This document shows, piece after piece, positions 32,439-40,577 of a DNA stretch of 42,669 bases. The notes under the pieces were generated by a model. It searched no databases, was not told the DNA's origin, and saw only the letters and a program-made list of their open reading frames with translations. Made by a program: the position numbers and the translations under genes. Source of the DNA: Alphaproteobacteria bacterium (GTDB lineage: Bacteria > Pseudomonadota > Alphaproteobacteria > JANSWW01); NCBI GenBank assembly GCA_024743275.1, contig JANSWW010000007.1, positions 215,162 through 257,830 of the forward strand, in the 5' to 3' direction. Position 1 is the first letter of the stretch. Every line of letters starts with the position of its first letter.

Positions 32439-32450
32439 GGGCGGGCTTCC

Positions 32451-33248
32451 TCAGTCGGCCAGCATGCGGTCGAGCCAGCCGAGGAACCCGCCGGCGGTCT
32501 CTTCCTTCAGGGCCAGCGGTTGCGGCGCCGTCGCCCCGCTGAGCGGTTGTCTTTCGCGCGGTGGCAGGTAGCGGTTCACGGGCTTATAGCCGAGTTCCGG
32601 CATCAACTCCTGGCCATCCCGTTCCGCCACCAGCTTGGAGACATCGCTATCCGGATCGCCGAGATCGCCGAAATGCCGCGCGCCGACCGGACAGGCCCGG
32701 ACACAGGCTGGGATTCGGTCCTCTTCATCCAGGGTCTCGTTGTAGATCCGGTCGACACAAAGCGTGCACTTCTTCATCACGCCTTCCAGGTGGTCATATT
32801 CCCGGGCGCCATAGGGGCAGGCCCAACTGCACAGCTTGCAGCCGATGCATTTGTCCTCGTCGACCAGAACGATACCGTCGGCCTCGCGCTTGTAGCTGGC
32901 GCCGGTCGGGCAGACGGTCACACAGGCCGGCTCCTCGCAATGGAGGCAGGAGCGGGGGAAGTAGACGGTGCGGCCCCCGTCCACCCCCGTGCCCGAGTCG
33001 CAGCCATTTGACTCGGCGGCGGTTTCGGTCCCCGTCGTCTCGAAATGGTGGATCCGATTGAGCCAAACGCCGAGCGGGTCGGCGCCATAGGCGTTGTCGT
33101 CTGACAGCGGCCCGTGATAGCCGCCGGTGTTCCATTCCTTGCAGGATACGGCGCAGGCATGGCAGCCGACACAGGTGTCCAGATCGATGACGAGGCCGAG
33201 CTTCTTGTGGCTGGTCTCGCCGCTTGCCGTACGGGGCAGACTGGTCAT
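32451..33248 (-). CDS. soeB: SoeB/DmsB-like four-cluster ferredoxin subunit
   Basis: A 265-residue electron-transfer subunit with four cysteine groups expected to hold four [4Fe-4S] clusters: DTCVGCHACAVSCKEWN (residues about 21-37), CLHCEEPACVTVCPTGA, DKCIGCKLCSWACPYGA and KKCTLCVD paired with PACVRACPVGARHFGDL. Between clusters one and two an insertion (GGYHGPLSDDNAYGADPLGVWLNRIHHFET...) resembles that of SoeB/PsrB-like subunits. It carries electrons between the molybdenum subunit and the anchor. Its ATG overlaps the soeA stop by four bases, so translation is coupled. Confidence 0.88.
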   Translation of the reverse strand: MTSLPRTASGETSHKKLGLVIDLDTCVGCHACAVSCKEWNTGGYHGPLSDDNAYGADPLGVWLNRIHHFETTGTETAAESNGCDSGTGVDGGRTVYFPRSCLHCEEPACVTVCPTGASYKREADGIVLVDEDKCIGCKLCSWACPYGAREYDHLEGVMKKCTLCVDRIYNETLDEEDRIPACVRACPVGARHFGDLGDPDSDVSKLVAERDGQELMPELGYKPVNRYLPPRERQPLSGATAPQPLALKEETAGGFLGWLDRMLAD

Positions 33249-36133
33249 CGGGGCTTCCCCACATAGGAGACGACGGCGGGAATGCCGTGATCCGCCATCG
33301 GCGGCAGGGCGTCGAATTGCGGGTCGCTCACATGGTTCGGCCGGTCGGCCTTTTTGAGGGCGACCCGCAGATCGTACCAGGCGGCCTGGCCGGTGATCGG
33401 GTCGGAGCAGGAATAGCGGTAGCCGGACGCGTCGGCGGGCAGCAGATCGTCGATCAGATGGTTCATCAGGAAGCCGGTCTTGCCCTCGGCGGCTTCCTCC
33501 GAGAGGTTCCAGGCACCGCGCCGCTTGCCGATGGCGTTCCAGGTCCAGACCGTGTGCCGGTTGACCCCGTCCATCAGCTTCGCCTTGGCGGTGATGCGGC
33601 CATTCCGGCTCGAGAGCTCGACCCAGTCGCCGTCCTTGATCCCCATCTCCTCGCCGAGCGGGCGGGCGATGAACAGCGGGTTGTCTCCGTGGATCTGACG
33701 GAGCCAGGCGTTCATCGATCCCCAGGCATGGTACATCGCCATGGGCCGCTGGGTGATCGCGTTCAATGGATAGCGCTCCCCCGCGCCGTGGTCTCCCCCA
33801 TCGGCGACCCCGCCATCCTCGAAGGGCGGATACCAGAAGGGCAGCGGGTCGAAATGGGCCGCGATGCGCCGGCGTTTCGCCTCCGGCGGAACACGGTCGC
33901 CATGGCCGTGCGCCGCGTTCCGGAACTTTTGCAGCGGCTCGGCATAGAAATGCAGGGTGACCGCCGCCGGGGCGTCGAGGAAGCCCAGCTCGACCGCCTC
34001 CGCCATATAGGCCTGGTTGGCGAACTTGTAGAACCGGGCCTCGGGCTTGTGCTCATGTTTCCAAAACGCTCCGTTTTGGATGTAGGCGTCGAGCTGATCC
34101 GGGTTGATCTCCCCGCGGCCGGTCCGGTCGCCTTCCGCGCCGCGAAAGCCCGCCAGCGGGCCGATGCCGGGCTTGCGCTGGTGGTTGACGATGTAGTCCG
34201 CATAGCCGCCGGGATAGGCGGGGCTTCCGTCCTCCTTGGTGAAGGCCGGCAGGCCGATCCGGGCGCCGAGGTCGATCATGACATCCTGGAAGGGTCGGAC
34301 ATCGCGGTCCGGGGCGACCACGGGCTGGCGAATCGCGTCGCACACCGCGTCCGGCTCGGAGATCGGTCGGTCGAGCAGCGAGATGCAATCCCAGCGTTCG
34401 AGATAGGTCGTGTCCGGCAGGATCAGATCGGCATAGGCCACGGTCTCGGAGTAATAGGCGTCGGCATAGACGAAGAAGGGGATCTTATAGCTGCCGTCCT
34501 CCCTCTTCGCCGTCAGATGCGCCAGGGTCCCGGTCGTGTTCATGGCCGAGTTCCAGGCCATGTTGGCCATATACATGAACAGCATGTCGACGGGATAGGG
34601 ATCGCCCAGGGCGGCGTTGGTGATGACCGTGTGCATCATCCCATGGGCGGAAATCGGCGCGTCCCAGCTATAGGCCTTGTCGATCCTGACCGGCCCACCC
34701 GCGTCATCGATCAGCAGATGCGACGGGTCGGTCGGAATGCCCAGCGGACCGCCCTTCAGCGGCGTGTTCGGACCGAGATCCGCGGCCTGCCCGGCCGGCG
34801 GCGGGAAGCCCGGCACCGGCTTGGGAAAAGGCGCGCAGTAACGGAAGGAACCGGGCGTGTCGACGGCGCCGATCAGCATCTGGACGATGTGCAGCGCGCG
34901 GCAGGTCTGGAAGCCGTTGGCGTGGGCCGATATCCCACGCATGGCATGGAAGGAGACGGGACGGCCGATGAATTTCGCGTGCCGGCGGCCCTTGTGGTCG
35001 GTCCATTCCTGATCGATCTCGATGGCTTCGTCGAAGGCGACCCGGGCGATCTCGGCCGCCAGCGCCCGGATTTTCTCGGCGGCGATACCGGTTTTCTGCG
35101 CGACCGCTTCGGGCCGGTAGTCCGGATCAAGGCAGCGCTCCGCCAATTGTTCGAAGACCGGACGGGCTTTGCGGCCGTCGGGCAAGGTAACAGCACCGTT
35201 TAGCGCGGGACGGGCCTCCGGATCGCTATGGGGAACCGGGGCCTTGCGCCTGCGGTCCCAGACCAGGGCCGTCCCGTCCGAGTTGCGGGCGAACAGGCCG
35301 TCGTCGGCCGTGCCCGGGGCGTCGACGACGAGCCAACCCGCATCGGTGAAATGTTCGAGGAAATCCAGATCGACTTTCCCGGCGCGCAGCAACTCGCCGG
35401 CCAGCGCCATGATCAAAAGGCCGTCGGTCCCTGGGCGCACCCCGATCCAGTCATCCGCGATCGCCGAATAGCCGGTGCGGACCGGGTTCACGGAGACGAA
35501 ACGCGCGCCCCGCGCCCGTATCTTGCCGAGGCCGATCTTGATCGGGTTGGAGGCGTGATCCTCCGCCACGCCGAACATGACGAAGAGCTTGGTCCGCTCC
35601 CAATCGGGCTCCCCGAACTCCCAGAAGCTGCCGCCCAGCGTCATCATCCCGGCCGCCGCCATGTTGACCGAGCAAAAACCGCCATGGGCGGCGAAATTCG
35701 GGGTGCCGAATTGTTGCGCCCAGAAGCCGGTCAGGGCCTGGCTCTGATCCCGTCCGGTGAAGAAGGCGAGCTTTTTCGGATCGTCGGCCCGGATCGCCTT
35801 GAGTTTGTCGGCGACGAGGGTCAGCGCCTCCTCCCAGGAGATCGCCTCGAAAGCGCCCTCGCCCCGCTCGCCCACCCGGCGCAGGGGCTTGGAAAGGCGG
35901 GCCGGCGCCCGGTGCTGCATGATCCCGGCGGAGCCCTTGGCGCAGAGCACGCCCTTGTTCACCGGGTGATCCCGGTTGCCCTCGATATAGCGGACCATGT
36001 CCCCGTTCAGATGGACGTCGATCCCGCACCGGCAGGCGCACATGTAACAGGTCGTCTTGGCGACTTTCTCGGCGACGGGCTGATCGAGCGGGATGGGGCG
36101 GTCGTTCGGCGAGAGGTCGGCTTTCTTGAGCAT
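33245..36133 (-). CDS. soeA: SoeA-like molybdopterin oxidoreductase, probable cytoplasmic sulfite dehydrogenase catalytic subunit
   Basis: A 962-residue molybdenum-bis(guanine dinucleotide) enzyme of the DMSO reductase family. The N-terminal FeS motif is C29-x2-C32-x3-C36-x27-C64 (CYMCACRCG...VLCAKG), and GGFCSVNM puts Cys154 at the likely molybdenum-ligand position. There is no twin-arginine signal, which argues for a cytoplasmic enzyme: SoeABC differs in this from periplasmic DmsA, PsrA and PhsA. SoeABC oxidises cytoplasmic sulfite to sulfate and feeds electrons to quinone; alphaproteobacteria use it in the breakdown of sulfonates and other organosulfur compounds. No AMP-binding aprB or sulfur-oxidation (sox) genes are in view. 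The assignment is family-level inference; the substrate is not proven by sequence. Confidence 0.82.
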   Translation of the reverse strand: MLKKADLSPNDRPIPLDQPVAEKVAKTTCYMCACRCGIDVHLNGDMVRYIEGNRDHPVNKGVLCAKGSAGIMQHRAPARLSKPLRRVGERGEGAFEAISWEEALTLVADKLKAIRADDPKKLAFFTGRDQSQALTGFWAQQFGTPNFAAHGGFCSVNMAAAGMMTLGGSFWEFGEPDWERTKLFVMFGVAEDHASNPIKIGLGKIRARGARFVSVNPVRTGYSAIADDWIGVRPGTDGLLIMALAGELLRAGKVDLDFLEHFTDAGWLVVDAPGTADDGLFARNSDGTALVWDRRRKAPVPHSDPEARPALNGAVTLPDGRKARPVFEQLAERCLDPDYRPEAVAQKTGIAAEKIRALAAEIARVAFDEAIEIDQEWTDHKGRRHAKFIGRPVSFHAMRGISAHANGFQTCRALHIVQMLIGAVDTPGSFRYCAPFPKPVPGFPPPAGQAADLGPNTPLKGGPLGIPTDPSHLLIDDAGGPVRIDKAYSWDAPISAHGMMHTVITNAALGDPYPVDMLFMYMANMAWNSAMNTTGTLAHLTAKREDGSYKIPFFVYADAYYSETVAYADLILPDTTYLERWDCISLLDRPISEPDAVCDAIRQPVVAPDRDVRPFQDVMIDLGARIGLPAFTKEDGSPAYPGGYADYIVNHQRKPGIGPLAGFRGAEGDRTGRGEINPDQLDAYIQNGAFWKHEHKPEARFYKFANQAYMAEAVELGFLDAPAAVTLHFYAEPLQKFRNAAHGHGDRVPPEAKRRRIAAHFDPLPFWYPPFEDGGVADGGDHGAGERYPLNAITQRPMAMYHAWGSMNAWLRQIHGDNPLFIARPLGEEMGIKDGDWVELSSRNGRITAKAKLMDGVNRHTVWTWNAIGKRRGAWNLSEEAAEGKTGFLMNHLIDDLLPADASGYRYSCSDPITGQAAWYDLRVALKKADRPNHVSDPQFDALPPMADHGIPAVVSYVGKPR

Positions 36134-36163
36134 AAGGCGACAGTAACCCCCGCTGAATGGCCG

Positions 36164-36943
36164 TCAATCGCTTTTGAGGGTGACGGCGGTGAGCCTGCTC
36201 TGCGGACCGTAAAGCGTCACATCGGCCAGATCCGGCAGCACGGCGTAGCGGTCGAGGATCTCCCGCGCCCGGCGGACGAGGTCGCCATCCAGCGTCGCCT
36301 CGAAGGGCTTGCCGTTGCGTTGCCAGGTGAAGCGCTGGCCATCCTTGAGACCGTCGTCGACGATCATTTCCAGGGTCGGGAACGGCGGAGTCCCGGTGGC
36401 GAAGAGCGCGTGGGCCGGCACGTTGTCGTCCAGCAGGATCCGGGTGAAGCCGCGCTCCCGGGCCTCGATCAGACGCCGGGCATGGCTCATATGGTCATCG
36501 AAGAAGACGAGACTGTCGGCGTCGCCCGTGAGATCCGCGGCGTTCCAATCCCGCTCGTGGAACCGCACCCCTTCGGCCCGGTATTGCAGATTGCCGTGAT
36601 TGACGTCGAAGCTGTCGATCATGGCGCCCGGCAGGGCTTGCCGGAAGAGCCAGGCGCTGTGCCCGCGATGGGTGCCGCTCTCGATCACCCGCCTTGCCCC
36701 GGAGAGCCGGGCGAGCACGAAGATGGAGAGCGAATCGTTGAAGCCGCTGCCGCCCGTGTTATCGGGAATCGGCCGGTTCGGCCAGACCGCCAGGAAGGCG
36801 TCGACCGCGTCGGCCGCTTGTCCCGCGGGTCCCCAGAACGCCAGCGGCCCGGCGAACAGGGTCTGGAAATGACCGGCCAGCAGATCGCGTTGGCGGCGGA
36901 TCATGGCGGGATCGGTCGGGAAGCCCGTGTCTTTTCTCGGCAT
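36164..36943 (-). CDS. Putative class I SAM-dependent methyltransferase-like protein
   Basis: A 259-residue soluble protein. The central segment RRVIESGTHRGHSAWLFRQALPGAMIDSFDVNHGN resembles motif I and the acidic strand-2 end of class I methyltransferases (E-x-G-x-x-x-G-x-S, then D at the end of the next strand). SLVFFDDHMSHARRLIEARERGFTRILLDDNVP follows, similar to the motif of sugar-modifying or MDMPI-like methyltransferase-24 proteins. I cannot name a substrate. It begins within the stop of the upstream phosphatase (one-base overlap) and ends 30 bases before soeA, so all could be one transcript. Confidence 0.5.
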   Translation of the reverse strand: MPRKDTGFPTDPAMIRRQRDLLAGHFQTLFAGPLAFWGPAGQAADAVDAFLAVWPNRPIPDNTGGSGFNDSLSIFVLARLSGARRVIESGTHRGHSAWLFRQALPGAMIDSFDVNHGNLQYRAEGVRFHERDWNAADLTGDADSLVFFDDHMSHARRLIEARERGFTRILLDDNVPAHALFATGTPPFPTLEMIVDDGLKDGQRFTWQRNGKPFEATLDGDLVRRAREILDRYAVLPDLADVTLYGPQSRLTAVTLKSD

Positions 36944-37701
36944 CAGGGCCTCGCCTGGATGAACCGGGCCTGATCCTCGCGGATCTCGACCGCGGTTAGC
37001 CGGCCGGTCATATAGCAGCCGGAATCGACCCCGATCCGGTGCGGCATGATCACCGGTTTCGCCGGCGTGTGCCCATGGACGACCACGAAATCGTGGCGCC
37101 AGCCCTTGCCGGTCAGGAAGGGCTCCCGGATCCAGATCAGGGTTTCGGGATCCTGACGGTCAAGCGGTACGCGCGGATCGACGCCGCCATGGACGAAGAG
37201 ATAGTTGCCTTCCCGGTGCACCAGCGACAGCCGGTTCAGCATCAACATAAGCCTTTCGCCCAGGCCTTCGCGCAGGGCGCTGGCCAGGGCCGCCCCCTCC
37301 CGCGGCGCATGGGGGCCGCAGATGCCGAGGATCGTCTCCCGCCCGCCATTCATCATCCACAGATTGAACATCTCGGGTGATTCGGCGTGGTTGTTGATGG
37401 CCTGGAGCATCAATTCCTCATGGTTCCCCATAAGCCGCACCTCGGTCACCTTCGGGATGCCGAGGCCGTCATTCACAAGATCGAGGGTCTCATAGGGCTC
37501 CGCCCCCCGATCGACATAGTCGCCGAGCCACACGACGGTCACGTCGCGGGGATCGTATTCGTTCTGGATCCGCCGCCGGATCCAGCTGTGCAGCGCTTCC
37601 AGATGGGCGGTATGCGCATGGCTGTCGCCGATGGCGAAAAGAACGCGGTTCCCCGCCGACGCCGGCGCGGGTTGCCAGGGAAGAACATCGATGCCGATCA
37701 C
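36943..37701 (-). CDS. PPP-family metallophosphoesterase (serine/threonine phosphatase or Ap4A hydrolase-like)
   Basis: About 252 residues. PPP-superfamily metal motifs appear in order: FAIGDSHAH (GDxHG, last Gly missing), WLGDYVDRG (GDxVDRG), LMGNHEELML (GNHE), FVHGGVDPR and VVHGHTP. These bind the two-metal centre of protein phosphatases and symmetrical Ap4A hydrolases. The start is uncertain: GTG 37701 gives VIGIDVLPWQPAPA, and GTG 37788 would add 29 residues. No ATG lies in range, and the open frame to 38385 is antisense to tam. It is coupled to the gene at 36164-36943 and divergent from tam. Confidence 0.75.
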   Translation of the reverse strand: MIGIDVLPWQPAPASAGNRVLFAIGDSHAHTAHLEALHSWIRRRIQNEYDPRDVTVVWLGDYVDRGAEPYETLDLVNDGLGIPKVTEVRLMGNHEELMLQAINNHAESPEMFNLWMMNGGRETILGICGPHAPREGAALASALREGLGERLMLMLNRLSLVHREGNYLFVHGGVDPRVPLDRQDPETLIWIREPFLTGKGWRHDFVVVHGHTPAKPVIMPHRIGVDSGCYMTGRLTAVEIREDQARFIQARP

Positions 37702-37809
37702 GGGGAGGTGAAAACTTTCGTCAAGACTGAGATAAATCGGGTTTCTTGGGAGAGGATATGCGCTATCGCTGCCTTTCCGGTCAATCACCGTTCGGGGGAG
37801 GGAAGAAGA

Positions 37810-38640
37810 ATGGGTCAATCGGACATGTCGGCCGCCCGCCAAGCGGACAGCTGGAACCCGGAGACCTATCTGAGCTATGCGGCCCTGCGCGAGCGGCCCG
37901 CCCAGGAGCTTCTGGCCCGGGTTCATCTGGACCGGGTTCATCTGGACCGGGTTCATCTGGACCGGGCCGCCAACGTGATCGATCTCGGGTGCGGGCCAGG
38001 CAATTCGACATCCTATCTCGCCGCCCGCTTTCCGTCCGCGTCCCTGACGGGGCTGGACAGTTCCGGGCCGATGCTGGCGAAGGCGCGGGACAGCGGTCTG
38101 CGGGCTTCCTGGATTGAAAGCGATATCGCCGATTGGGCGCCGGAAGTCGGCTACGATCTGATCTATTCCAACGCTGCGCTCCATTGGCTGGAAGACCATG
38201 ACAGCCTGCTGCCCCGGCTGTTCGGCCATGTCCGGCCCGGCGGTGCCCTCGCGGTGCAGATGCCGCGCAATTTCGAGGCGCCGAGCCACACCACGCTCCA
38301 CGCCGTGGCCGAGAACGGCCCCTGGGCCGAGGCGCTGGACGGGGTCCTGAAAACCGCGCCGGTAATGCCGGCGGCGGAGTATCAACGGCTGCTTTCCCCG
38401 CTGGCCCGGGCGGTGGACGCCTGGGAGACGACCTATATCCAGCGTCTGACCGGCGAGGACCCGGTTCTAAACTGGGTCCGGGGGACCGCCCTGACACCGG
38501 TCCAGGCCGCACTGGATGAGGAGGCCTACGCCGCGTTCGAGGACGCCTATGGCGGCCTCCTTCGCCAGGCCTATCCGCGGGATCCGGACGGGTCCACGCT
38601 GTTCCCGTTCACCCGTGTCTTCTTTGTCGCCTATCGCTGA
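37810..38640 (+). CDS. tam: Trans-aconitate 2-methyltransferase
   Basis: A 276-residue class I methyltransferase. WNPETYLSYAALRERPAQELLARV is the standard Tam N-terminus (helix containing RxRPAxxLLxRV). Motif I is VIDLGCGPGNSTSYLAARFP, motif II GLDSSGPMLAKAR, and the later block YDLIYSNAALHWLEDHDSLLPRLF is diagnostic. It methylates trans-aconitate, which would otherwise inhibit aconitase. GGAGG lies eight bases before ATG 37810. Between residues 38 and 52, VHLDR is present three times through a perfect DNA repeat (37921-37965), where relatives have one copy. Its stop overlaps the convergent acyl-CoA synthetase stop by ten bases. Confidence 0.9.
   Translation: MGQSDMSAARQADSWNPETYLSYAALRERPAQELLARVHLDRVHLDRVHLDRAANVIDLGCGPGNSTSYLAARFPSASLTGLDSSGPMLAKARDSGLRASWIESDIADWAPEVGYDLIYSNAALHWLEDHDSLLPRLFGHVRPGGALAVQMPRNFEAPSHTTLHAVAENGPWAEALDGVLKTAPVMPAAEYQRLLSPLARAVDAWETTYIQRLTGEDPVLNWVRGTALTPVQAALDEEAYAAFEDAYGGLLRQAYPRDPDGSTLFPFTRVFFVAYR
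37921..37965 (+). repeat. Perfect 3 x 15 bp in-frame tandem repeat inside tam
   Basis: GTTCATCTGGACCGG occurs three times without a mismatch and each copy adds VHLDR. It lies just before motif I. A five-residue unit keeps the frame, so copy number can vary without destroying the gene. Confidence 0.97.
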
Positions 38641-40421
38641 TAGAGCTTTTCGAGTTCGAGCCCGTAATTGCTGCGGATCACATGGCGGCGGATCTTCAAG
38701 GTCGGGGTCAGCATGTCGTTTTCCGGGCTGAACGGTTCGGGCACGACGATGAATTTGCGGACCTTCTCGATGGTCGACAGCCGGGCGTTGGCCCGCTCCA
38801 GCGCCGTGGTGATGACCTTGCGGAAGTCCTTGTCGTCCGTCATCGCGGCGACGTCGTCCGTGCCGAGCCGCTTTTTGTGCTCGTCCAGAATTCCGTCCTC
38901 CAGCACCAGCAGGGCGACCAGATAGGGCTTACGGTCGCCATAGACCATGGACTGGCTGAACTCCGGTTGCAGATTGAGATATCCCTCGACCTTCTGGGGC
39001 GAGATGTTGTCGCCGCCGGAATTGACGATGATGTCCTTCTTTCGGTCGGTGATGGTGATGAAGCCATCGTCGCTCATGGTCGCGATATCGCCGGTGTGCA
39101 GCCAGCCGTTCCTGATGGTCTGGGCGGTGGTTTCCGGATTGGCCCAATAGCCGTTCATCACGCATTCGCCCTGGACCAGCAATTCGCCGTCGTCGGCGAT
39201 GCGGCAGGTCACGCCCTTCAGCGGATTGCCGACGGTTTCGATCCGGATGTCGTGGGGCCGGTTGACGGCGATCACCGGAGAGGCCTCGGTCTGGCCGTAG
39301 CCCTGAAGCAACCGGATGCCGAGCGCCAGGAAGAACCGGCCGATTTCCGGATTGAGGGGCGCGCCGCCGGACACGAAGGCCTTGAGCCGGCCGCCGAACC
39401 GCTTCTGAACCTTACGCCGGACGAGGACGTCCAGCAGCAGATTCTTCGTCCGTTCGCCGAAGGACATCGGCTCGTCATCCAGCCGCTTGAGGCCGAGGGT
39501 CACGGCGTCCTGGAACAACTCGGCCTTTTTCCCGCCGGCCTTCTCCACGCCTTTGACGATCTTCAGATGCAGGGCCTCGTAGAGCCTGGGGACCGCGGTC
39601 ATGATGGTGGGGCGGACCTCCGTGATGTTCTCCGCGAGTTTCTCGACCCCTTCCGCATAGTAGATCTGGGCGCCGAGCGCGATCGGGAAGAATTGACCGC
39701 CGGTATGCTCGTAGGCGTGGGAGAGCGGCAGGAAGGATAGGAAGATCTCGTCGCCGAGCCCGATCTCCTCCAGGACGTCATGGGCTCCCATGACATTGGC
39801 GATGATCGATCCGGAACTCAGCATCACCCCCTTGGGCGCGCCGCCGGTGCCCGAGGTGTAGATGATCGCCGCCGTATCCGTCCGCTTGCGCCGGGCGGCA
39901 ACCTCCCGCACGTCGTCGCCGGCGAGGCGCTTGGATTGGTCGAGCGCCTCCTGCCAGCCGTAGACATGGAATCCGGGATCTTCCGGGGCGTCGTGGAAGT
40001 CCTCCATATGGACGACGAAATGGCAGCAGGGGCATTGCTTGGCCGCCGCCATGGCCCGCTCGGTGAGTTTCGGCGTCGACGCGACGATGCCGACCGCACC
40101 CGAGTTGTCGATGACATAGATGAGGTCGTCGATGGTGTGGGTCGTGTAGGCCGGCACCGTGATCCCGCCCGCGGCGATGGTGGCGATATCCATGATCAGC
40201 CATTCGGGACGGTTCTCGGAGAGGATAACCACGCGGTCCCCCTCCTGCAGACCCATGGCGCGCAGGCCGCGGGATAGCCGCTTCACCTGGTCCGCCGTGT
40301 CCTGCCAGGACATGGATGTCCATTTCTTGTTCCGCTTGGTCCACAGGAACGGCTTCTTCTGGAACCGCTCGGCCTGGTCGAGGAAGAGCAGCGCGAGATT
40401 CTGCAGGCTTTGGTAGTTCAT
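38631..40421 (-). CDS. Long-chain acyl-CoA synthetase (AMP-dependent ligase)
   Basis: A 596-residue ANL-family adenylating enzyme. The P-loop is AAIIYTSGTGGAPKGVMLS, A5-type LLQGYGQTEASPVIAVN, A7 GWLHTGDIATMSDDGFITITDRKKDIIVNSGGDNISP, and the C-terminal segment has KTLKIRRHVIRSNYG (A10 Lys region). The FLPLSHAYEHTGG loop marks the long-chain fatty acyl-CoA synthetase (FAA/ACSL-like) type. It activates fatty acids with ATP and CoA. ATG 40421 (MNYQSLQNLALLFLDQAERF) is preferred; the frame extends 38 codons upstream into a Lys/Arg-rich sequence unlike the family. It is divergent from pepF. Confidence 0.92.
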   Translation of the reverse strand: MNYQSLQNLALLFLDQAERFQKKPFLWTKRNKKWTSMSWQDTADQVKRLSRGLRAMGLQEGDRVVILSENRPEWLIMDIATIAAGGITVPAYTTHTIDDLIYVIDNSGAVGIVASTPKLTERAMAAAKQCPCCHFVVHMEDFHDAPEDPGFHVYGWQEALDQSKRLAGDDVREVAARRKRTDTAAIIYTSGTGGAPKGVMLSSGSIIANVMGAHDVLEEIGLGDEIFLSFLPLSHAYEHTGGQFFPIALGAQIYYAEGVEKLAENITEVRPTIMTAVPRLYEALHLKIVKGVEKAGGKKAELFQDAVTLGLKRLDDEPMSFGERTKNLLLDVLVRRKVQKRFGGRLKAFVSGGAPLNPEIGRFFLALGIRLLQGYGQTEASPVIAVNRPHDIRIETVGNPLKGVTCRIADDGELLVQGECVMNGYWANPETTAQTIRNGWLHTGDIATMSDDGFITITDRKKDIIVNSGGDNISPQKVEGYLNLQPEFSQSMVYGDRKPYLVALLVLEDGILDEHKKRLGTDDVAAMTDDKDFRKVITTALERANARLSTIEKVRKFIVVPEPFSPENDMLTPTLKIRRHVIRSNYGLELEKLYQR

Positions 40422-40577
40422 CGGGGCGGGGTTTCCTCTGCGCTCTTTCTTGAGGGGGCGCTTGTCTTTATTGATCTCAGATCTCGATTGTCGCGGTTGG
40501 CGATTCATCATGGTTCCGACCGCTTTGCACCCCATTTATGGTGTAATTCATCCGAAAACACGAGAGAGAGGCAAAAA
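40422..40577. promoter_or_regulatory. Divergent gap between acyl-CoA synthetase and pepF
   Basis: 156 bases without a gene and AT-richer than the genes. It must hold both promoters. TTTATGGTGTAATTC around 40534-40549 could supply a -10 for pepF, but I see no well-spaced -35. Confidence 0.3.

Noticed and set aside
33224..35203. Plus-strand open frame opposite soeA
   Set aside because: Random composition and no domain; the minus strand encodes an intact molybdopterin enzyme with all its motifs.
36943..38385. 480-residue form of the phosphatase
   Set aside because: The first half is the antisense of tam, including VQMNP repeats from the 15-bp tandem; the metallophosphoesterase domain starts near 37640.
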